A stretch of DNA of 35,011 nt from CAZBUB01 sp046546355 (lineage in GTDB: Bacteria; Desulfobacterota; Desulfovibrionia; Desulfovibrionales; Desulfothermaceae). The position numbers were made by a program, and so were the translations under genes. The notes beneath the pieces were generated by a model, which searched no databases, was not told the origin of the DNA, and worked only from the letters and a program-made list of their open reading frames with translations. Positions 29,546-35,011 of the stretch are shown here, one piece after another (position 1 is the first letter of the stretch; each line of letters starts with the position of its first letter). The DNA lies in NCBI GenBank assembly GCA_046546355.1, contig JBKGXZ010000011.1, positions 1-35,011 of the forward strand, read 5' to 3'.

Positions 29546-31849
29546 CTAGAAGCCCTTGAAGGGGTTCGGGCCTAATTGCAATATTTCCTGCACAAAATTA
29601 TCTATAATATCCGGCAGCCTGTCGTAGTCATCAATAGCCACTTCCTCCTGCCTGACCCGTTCAATCTCAATGCCCAGCCGGTCCAGGGTCTCCCCGATGT
29701 TCTGCATCCTGCGGCTGCAGAGCTCAGAACCTTTCATAAAGTGGCATTGGTAGTCATCCCCGTACTTGCAGCCCAGGAGCAGGCAGCCGTCATTGCCCTT
29801 GCCCATGGCATCCGCGACCCAGATGGTGTTCACAGAGCCCAGGCAGCGAACCGGGATGATCCGCACATACGGGCTCCACTTTCTGCCCCGCATGGCTGCC
29901 ATGTCCAGGGCAGGGTAAGCGTCGTTCTCGCAGGCCAGGATCAGGATTCTGGGTCCGCCGTCTTCAATCTCCTCAGGGACCTGGATTTGGGTAATCATGG
30001 AACCCACCTGGCCCACGCTGTAGTTATCAAAGGATATGACCCGTTCTGGACAGGCTCCCATGCAAACCCCACACCGTCTGCATCTGCCTGTGTTGGGCTT
30101 GGGGGTGCCCTTCTCGTCGTCGTCCAGGGCCCCGAAGGGGCATTCCTCAGTGCACCTCTTGCATTGCGTGCAACGTACAAAATTGAATTTGGGAAAGGAC
30201 AGGTCTCCGGATCTGGGGTGTACAGCCATGCCCCTGTTCACTGACTCCAGGCACTGGATGGCCTTCAGGGCCGCACCATGGGCGTCAGCCTTGGACTTGG
30301 CCAGGGTCATGGGCTGACGCACGGTGCCTGCTGCATAAATGCCTGTACGCCTGGTCTCATAGGGAAAGCAGATATAATTGGAGTCCGCAAAGCCATCGAA
30401 CAGATTCAAATCAGGAAAGGCCTGGCCCTGTCTGTAGGCCAGCTGTACTACTGGATCCAGGGCTGTGGTGGGCACCAGCCCGGTGGGAACCACCACCAGA
30501 TCGGCCTCGATCTCTATGTCCTCACCCAGCAACGTGTTCTCCACCCGGACCACTAGCTGATCGTTCTGTTCAGCATAGACTGAGCTGATCTCGCCCTTGC
30601 TGAGCATGATGCCAGGATCATCCTGGGCGCTTTTGTAGTACAGCTCGTTGATGCCGGGAATCATCATGTGCTCGTAGATGATATAGGCCACGGAGTCCGG
30701 GATCATCTGCCTTACGTACCCGGCTTGCTTGAGGACGTTCAAAGAGGTGATCTCCGACGTATAAGGCAAGTGCCTATAGGATTCCGTGACCTCGAATTTC
30801 TCCTCAATCACCGGCTCCTCGCTCTCCTGGGCCTGCTCTTCAGCAGCCTTTTGGGCTTCTTCCTTCTCACGCTGTTCCTGCTGGGCGAACTCATCCAGGA
30901 GATGGCTAAAGCCCTGGATAAAGACTACGCTGCCTGGCTTTTTGCCGTCACTGGGCCGGACAATTTCGCCTTTCTTGGCCATGTCCTCCATCTGCATGGC
31001 TGTGACTATGTTCTGGTACTTGCCGTAGCCCAGGGGCTGCAGGTACTTGGTGTCCTGGGCCTGCCAGCCGGTGGCCACCACCACGGAGCCTACCTGCTCC
31101 TGCTGCTCTTCTTTGCCTGACTGTATTCTGGCAGTGTACTGCCCTGGCTGGCCTGCAATCTCCTGCAGGGAGCTTGATGTGTATACAGTGATCTGCTGGT
31201 TTTCAGTGACTTCCTGGACCAGTTGCTCCACCCCTGTATCCTGGACCTGGGTGAAAGGAGGCTCTAAAGGGAAAGTCTTGTGCATCTTAGCTGCGTAGCC
31301 GCCCAGCTGCTTCTCCTTTTCCAGCAAAACCACCTCGTAGCCTGCCTTGGCGCAGCTCAAGGCTGCATGCAGGCCGCTCCAACCGCCTCCCAGGACCAGT
31401 ATTCTCCTGGTGACCTCCAGGATTTCCGGCTCTGGGGGCTCGGTTTTCTGCAACTTAGCCACGGCCATGTTGATATAGTCCAAGGCCAAGGCCTGCAAAA
31501 GCTGAGGGGGGCCTTCCTTTGCCTCCTGGCCTGAGCCTTCTGGTTCCTTGTAGCACTTGACGCATTGCTCCCTGAGATTGACCCGCTCCACAAGGAACTT
31601 GGATCCGAAATCAAACAGCTCCTGATCCACCCTGGGAGAAGAACCGCAAATGCAGGCTGAATCGATAGCCCCGGAGTCAATATCCTCCTGGATGGTCTTG
31701 CGGCCCTGCTCGCTGGCCAGACTCTCCTCGGTCTTGATCACCGGGCACTGCTGGCCCCACTTGTTCTGCAACTTCTCGGTCAGGGCCTCCAGGTCCAGGA
31801 GCTGGCCCAGATTGACCTTGTCAAAGTATATACCGATTTTCTCGGGCAT
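29546..31849 (-). CDS. qmoB: QmoB, HdrA/MvhD-like flavoprotein of the Qmo complex
   Basis: A 767-residue cytoplasmic subunit. After an N-terminal domain comes an FAD fold (LVLGGGWSGLHAALSCAKAG, about 150-169). Two [4Fe-4S] motifs follow, CTQCKRCTEECP and CRRCGVCMGACP (about 560-610), and then an MvhD-like C-terminal domain (ACENDAYPALDMA; GCLLLGCKYGDDYQC). The HdrA-type cysteines around 'HLPYCS' are missing (HLPYTSEITS here). A Glu/Gln-rich stretch of about 40 residues (roughly 315-355) interrupts the flavin domain. It sits four bases behind qmoA. Confidence 0.93.
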   Translation of the reverse strand: MPEKIGIYFDKVNLGQLLDLEALTEKLQNKWGQQCPVIKTEESLASEQGRKTIQEDIDSGAIDSACICGSSPRVDQELFDFGSKFLVERVNLREQCVKCYKEPEGSGQEAKEGPPQLLQALALDYINMAVAKLQKTEPPEPEILEVTRRILVLGGGWSGLHAALSCAKAGYEVVLLEKEKQLGGYAAKMHKTFPLEPPFTQVQDTGVEQLVQEVTENQQITVYTSSSLQEIAGQPGQYTARIQSGKEEQQEQVGSVVVATGWQAQDTKYLQPLGYGKYQNIVTAMQMEDMAKKGEIVRPSDGKKPGSVVFIQGFSHLLDEFAQQEQREKEEAQKAAEEQAQESEEPVIEEKFEVTESYRHLPYTSEITSLNVLKQAGYVRQMIPDSVAYIIYEHMMIPGINELYYKSAQDDPGIMLSKGEISSVYAEQNDQLVVRVENTLLGEDIEIEADLVVVPTGLVPTTALDPVVQLAYRQGQAFPDLNLFDGFADSNYICFPYETRRTGIYAAGTVRQPMTLAKSKADAHGAALKAIQCLESVNRGMAVHPRSGDLSFPKFNFVRCTQCKRCTEECPFGALDDDEKGTPKPNTGRCRRCGVCMGACPERVISFDNYSVGQVGSMITQIQVPEEIEDGGPRILILACENDAYPALDMAAMRGRKWSPYVRIIPVRCLGSVNTIWVADAMGKGNDGCLLLGCKYGDDYQCHFMKGSELCSRRMQNIGETLDRLGIEIERVRQEEVAIDDYDRLPDIIDNFVQEILQLGPNPFKGF

Positions 31850-31853
31850 TTGA

Positions 31854-33092
31854 TTACCTCCCTCTCACCGTTTGGATGGCTTGCATTGCAGCGCCTGTGG
31901 CAGATTGAGCCGATTTCATCACATCCAGTGGCTCCACAGCGCATCCGGCTGCAAAAATGCCCTTTTCCTCGGAGCTATGCGCAAAGCCATGTTCATCCAG
32001 GGCAACGTCCATGGGCAGGCTCTGTTCTGTCAGGCTGGGCTGCATACCGGTAGCCAGGACCACCAGATCGAAGCAGTCCTGGATCTGGCGTCCTGCTATG
32101 GCGTCCTCAGCAGTGATCCAGACCCCGCTGCTCCTGATGTCCTGCTCCACTGCAGCTACCTTGCCCTTGATAGTCTTGACCTGGGGATCAGCAAGTATCT
32201 TCTGGGCAAAATTCTCATACCTGCCCGGGGTACGCAGATCAATATAGAAAATGCTCACCTCTGTATCAGGGTATTGCTCCCGTACGTACTGGGCCTGCTT
32301 CAGGGAGGCCATGCAGCAGATATAGGAGCAGTAGTTGAGGTGGTTTTCATCCCTGGAGCCTGCACACTGCACAAAAGCCACTTTTTTCGGGGCCTTGCCG
32401 TTGGAGGGACACTCTATTTTGCCCTGGGTGGGGCCGGAAGGGGAGGCCAGTCGCTCCATCTGCATATTGGAAATGCAGTTCTGGACCTTGCCTGCGCCCA
32501 GATTGGTGAGCTTGGTTACGTCATAGGGCTTCCAGCCGGTAGCCAGAACGATGCTGCCCACCTGCAGGGTAATGGTTTTCTCCTGCTCCTCCAGGTTGAT
32601 GAACTTGCTTTTGGACAGCTTTTTCTTGTCCTCTTCGTTGAGGTGCTCTGGCCTGAGCACATAGCGATGGGGATATGCAAAAGGGATATCCATGTACAAG
32701 GGTTTCTTGTTACTAAGCCCCAATTCGAAGTCATTGGGGATATCCTGGCTCAAGCCCTGGGCCAGCCCGCTCAGATCCACGCTGTGGGGTGAGGTGTATC
32801 TGGGCTGCAGCCTGAGCGCTACCTCATAATTGCCTGGTTCTCCACTGACTGCAGTTACCTCGGCCAGAGTGAAGCATTGCAGGTTGGAATTCTTTTTGAT
32901 GCGCTGGAACTGGATTTCCAGGCCGCAAGATGGGGGGCAGAGCTTTGGGAAATATTTGTTCAGCTGCGCTACCCTGCCTCCCAGGTAAGGGGCCTTTTCC
33001 ACAAGGAAAACCTCATGGCCCAGTTCAGCTGCCTCCAGGGCGGCAGTGATCCCGCTGAAGCCACCCCCGATGACAAGTATGCTCTTTGACAT
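31854..33092 (-). CDS. qmoA: QmoA, HdrA-like flavoprotein of the Qmo complex
   Basis: A 412-residue FAD protein related to heterodisulfide reductase HdrA. The nucleotide fold is VIGGGFSGITAALEAAELG (residues 6-24). CPPSCGLEIQ and VQCAGSRDENHLNYCSYICCMASLKQA carry the conserved Cys residues, and LATGMQPS is near the end. It is the likely entry subunit towards AprAB in electron transfer. AGGGAGGAAG precedes the ATG at 33092. It leads the operon qmoA-B-C-D, with only 4-16 base gaps. Confidence 0.94.
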   Translation of the reverse strand: MSKSILVIGGGFSGITAALEAAELGHEVFLVEKAPYLGGRVAQLNKYFPKLCPPSCGLEIQFQRIKKNSNLQCFTLAEVTAVSGEPGNYEVALRLQPRYTSPHSVDLSGLAQGLSQDIPNDFELGLSNKKPLYMDIPFAYPHRYVLRPEHLNEEDKKKLSKSKFINLEEQEKTITLQVGSIVLATGWKPYDVTKLTNLGAGKVQNCISNMQMERLASPSGPTQGKIECPSNGKAPKKVAFVQCAGSRDENHLNYCSYICCMASLKQAQYVREQYPDTEVSIFYIDLRTPGRYENFAQKILADPQVKTIKGKVAAVEQDIRSSGVWITAEDAIAGRQIQDCFDLVVLATGMQPSLTEQSLPMDVALDEHGFAHSSEEKGIFAAGCAVEPLDVMKSAQSATGAAMQAIQTVRGR

Positions 33093-33274
33093 TTGCTTCC
33101 TCCCTCTGACGACTTAAATGGCTAAATGCACACCCGCAGGAGAATTTGCTTCCTTCCAACAGGTCCAGGACAGTAGTCTCTAAACTATTTGAGCCAAACT
33201 TTCAAATCCTGACCCTGGCAAACCCTGCTGCTTATTAGGCCATGGCTGGAATTACAATAATGATAAATCCGGCC

Positions 33275-33369
33275 CAAATGGTCTAAGCCTAAACTAAGTA
33301 ACAGCCCCTCGAGGGACCTGCTTGCAGGCCGGTATTCAGGGTTTACTTAGTTCAGGCTTAGACCATTTG
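33275..33369. repeat. 95-base inverted repeat between aprA and qmoA
   Basis: The 27-base arms (33275-33301 and 33343-33369) have a single mismatch that becomes a G-U pair in RNA. The outer ends read CAAATGGTCTAAGCC. The 41-base interior has two small perfect palindromes, CCCTCGAGGG (33306-33315) and CCTGC-TT-GCAGG (33317-33328). It does not end in a T-run and lies behind a separate terminator. It is either a palindromic insertion or a regulatory stem in the qmo leader. Confidence 0.72.
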
Positions 33370-33380
33370 CTCAGAATAAA

Positions 33381-33410
33381 CGGGCCACAGGCCAGAAAGC
33401 CTGCGGCCCG
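33381..33410 (-). terminator. rho-independent terminator of the apr transcript
   Basis: On the minus strand CGGGCCGCAGGC pairs with GCCTGTGGCCCG over 12 pairs (one G-U), with a six-base loop, followed by TTTATT. It starts 12 bases after the aprA stop codon. Confidence 0.8.
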
Positions 33411-33422
33411 GATTTTCCAGCT

Positions 33423-35011
33423 CTAGTCAGGGATGACTTGATAGTACGGGCGCTTGAACAGATGGGTTTCGCCCTTGTTCGGATCATACTTGGAGTTTAC
33501 AAAGCACATCCACTTGGAATCATCTATGCCCATGGCGTCTGCGCGGTAGTAGAAGCCAGGATAGCGGGATTCCTTGCGGAACTCGATGTGCTGCATGTGC
33601 AGGCGAACAGTCCACAGCCTGTGGAACTGCTCCCAGCAGCGCAGCAGCTCGTGCAGGTCCCTGGCACCCAGCTTTGCTGAGTCCTCTTCCAGCATGTCCA
33701 GAAGGTGGAATCCTGCCTTGAGCATGGCCTCTGAGGTGGTGTAGTAGGTGGCGCAGCCGCCGCCGTACTCGTCAGTTGCCTTCACCAGACGGAACATGAA
33801 GTTCCTGGGTGTGATGTAGTGGGGGTTCACACTGGGATCTGTGGACTCTGCCTTGGTCTCTTCGTAGACGTACCAGGGCTTGTAGATCTCTTTTTTCAGC
33901 TCCTCTGCGCTTTGTTGCAGGGCAGGCTGATAGTCCTTGTGATCCACGCACCAGCGCACCAGCTGCTTGCCGGCCATTCTTCCCTCAGCGTGGGAGCCAG
34001 AGGAGAACTTGTGCCCGGAGGCGCCTACGCCGTCAGCACAGGTGAACAGGCCATTCACGGTGGTCATCCGGTTGTAGACCTTGCCGTTGTCTGCCTTGAT
34101 CTTGTAGTCGTCAGGAACCCAGTCCTCGTCCGGTCCGGAAACCCAGATCCCGCAGCAGCCGGAGTGGGAACCAAGCAGGTAAGGCTCGGTGGGCATCAGC
34201 TCTGAGCCCTTCTCCTCTGGTTTGACGTTCATGGCTGCCCAGAGGTTGGCCTGGCCGGGGCACATGTCCAGGAAGTCCTCCCAGGCTTCAGACTCCAGGT
34301 GCTTTTGCTCGTTCTTGCTCAGCTCCTTGAAGGTATCCTGCAGGGCAGTAGCAGTGTCCATGAAGATAGGACCGCGGCCTTCGCGCAGCTCACGCATCAT
34401 CATGTGGTTGCGCAAGCAGGTGGGAATAACCGCGCCAGTGGCATAACCCCTGTCCTGGTAGGGCTTGAGCATGGAGGCGTTGGTCTGGGTATAGTCTTCG
34501 CCATTGGCATTGGTGGCCTTGGCCTTGAAGAGCAGGAACCAGGCGCCCACAGGTCCGTAGCCATCCTTGAACCTAGCAGGCACGAAGCGGTTTTCCATCA
34601 TAGTCATCTCCGCTCCCACCTGGGCGCAGAGGGAGTAGGTGGAGCCTGCGTTCCAGACCGGATACCAGGCCCGGCCCATGCCTTCGCCTGTGGAGCGGGG
34701 CCTGTAAACATTGACCGCGCCGCCGCAGGCCACGATCATGCCCTTGGCCTTGATGATATAGACCTTGTTCTCACGTACGGAGAAGCCTACTGCGCCGGCC
34801 ACACGATTGGGCTCCTTGGCGTCCAGGAGCAGCTTGACGATAAAGATGCGCTCCAGGTAGCGGTCCTCACCCAGGGCATTCTTGGCTGCCTCGGCCACGA
34901 TGACCTTGTAGGACTCGCCGTTGATCATGATCTGCCAGCGGCCGGAGCGGACCGGGGTGGCTCCGGTGCGCAGGGAAAGGCCCTCGGACTTGGCCTTGGC
35001 GCCGTCCAGGT
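33423..35011 (-). CDS. aprA: adenylylsulfate (APS) reductase alpha subunit, 5' end outside the window
   Basis: About 529 C-terminal residues of the roughly 660-residue flavoprotein. The frame stays open to the window edge, reading through SEGLSLRTGATPVRSGRWQI into MINGESYK, so the ATG at 34928 is internal. The FAD-site and substrate-site segments GGAVNVYRPRSTGEG, GPVGAWFLLFKAKATN and FTCADGVGASGHKFSSGSHAEGRM are intact. It reduces APS to sulfite and AMP in the cytoplasm with AprB, whose gene is expected just beyond the window. Electrons should come from the QmoABC complex encoded next door. Confidence 0.96.
   Translation of the reverse strand, partial: LDGAKAKSEGLSLRTGATPVRSGRWQIMINGESYKVIVAEAAKNALGEDRYLERIFIVKLLLDAKEPNRVAGAVGFSVRENKVYIIKAKGMIVACGGAVNVYRPRSTGEGMGRAWYPVWNAGSTYSLCAQVGAEMTMMENRFVPARFKDGYGPVGAWFLLFKAKATNANGEDYTQTNASMLKPYQDRGYATGAVIPTCLRNHMMMRELREGRGPIFMDTATALQDTFKELSKNEQKHLESEAWEDFLDMCPGQANLWAAMNVKPEEKGSELMPTEPYLLGSHSGCCGIWVSGPDEDWVPDDYKIKADNGKVYNRMTTVNGLFTCADGVGASGHKFSSGSHAEGRMAGKQLVRWCVDHKDYQPALQQSAEELKKEIYKPWYVYEETKAESTDPSVNPHYITPRNFMFRLVKATDEYGGGCATYYTTSEAMLKAGFHLLDMLEEDSAKLGARDLHELLRCWEQFHRLWTVRLHMQHIEFRKESRYPGFYYRADAMGIDDSKWMCFVNSKYDPNKGETHLFKRPYYQVIPD

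Larger units (their letters stand above)
33093..33422. other. aprA-qmoA intergenic region
   Basis: 330 bases. From the aprA side it holds the aprA terminator (33381-33410), a long inverted repeat (33275-33369), and about 180 bases that should contain the qmo promoter. There TTGAAA occurs on the minus strand but without a convincing -10 box. No gene. Confidence 0.6.

Noticed and set aside
1..35011. tRNA or rRNA genes
   Set aside because: No cloverleaf ending in CCA or conserved rRNA stretch was noticed by eye; a covariance-model scan would be decisive.

Overview
The window comes from a sulfate-reducing bacterium, most likely a Desulfovibrionales member of the Desulfohalobium/Desulfonatronospira/Desulfonatronovibrio kind. 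The right end carries the core of dissimilatory sulfate reduction: the 3' part of aprA, then qmoA, qmoB, qmoC and the qmoD-type gene, all on the minus strand. A complete OsmF/YehYXW-type osmoprotectant importer and several acidic proteins fit a salty habitat. The genus is an inference; there is no rRNA or tRNA gene here to test it.

Positions 1-9.7 kb are an accessory, partly decaying zone. They hold a glycogen-debranching-type glycosidase, a 45-residue DUF3096 membrane protein, an ExoD-family protein, two toxin-antitoxin pairs (BrnTA on plus, HigBA on minus), and intact genes for a TatD nuclease, a CvfB-like S1 protein and a Clp1-type P-loop kinase. Among these lie wrecks: the C-terminus of a REP-associated tyrosine transposase (RAYT) broken by palindromic elements, an internally deleted sirtuin, an internally deleted MlaE-type permease with a STAS stub, and short orphan reading frames. 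The most striking structure is at 3657-3897: a chain of abutting palindromes, two of which fold as three-way junctions with no unpaired base at the junction. They sit inside the RAYT remnant and account for its frame changes.

Positions 9.5-20.2 kb look like a respiratory and transport block, all on minus: a DUF6485 protein, fumarate reductase/succinate dehydrogenase (FrdCAB), a fused TRAP permease with its TAXI binding protein, a NarL-type response regulator and a histidine kinase. The kinase sensor domain resembles the organic-acid sensor of DctB. Together they suggest a sense-import-respire module for a C4-dicarboxylate or similar acid; this is inference.

Positions 20.4-27.6 kb are on plus: a winged-helix/Fe-S protein with hypA and hypB (nickel insertion), then the osmoprotectant importer followed by a crotonase-family gene whose two usual catalytic glutamates are not conserved. 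A terminator at 27581-27620 separates this operon from the convergent qmo operon. The aprA-qmoA gap contains the aprA terminator and a 95-base inverted repeat with 27-base arms.
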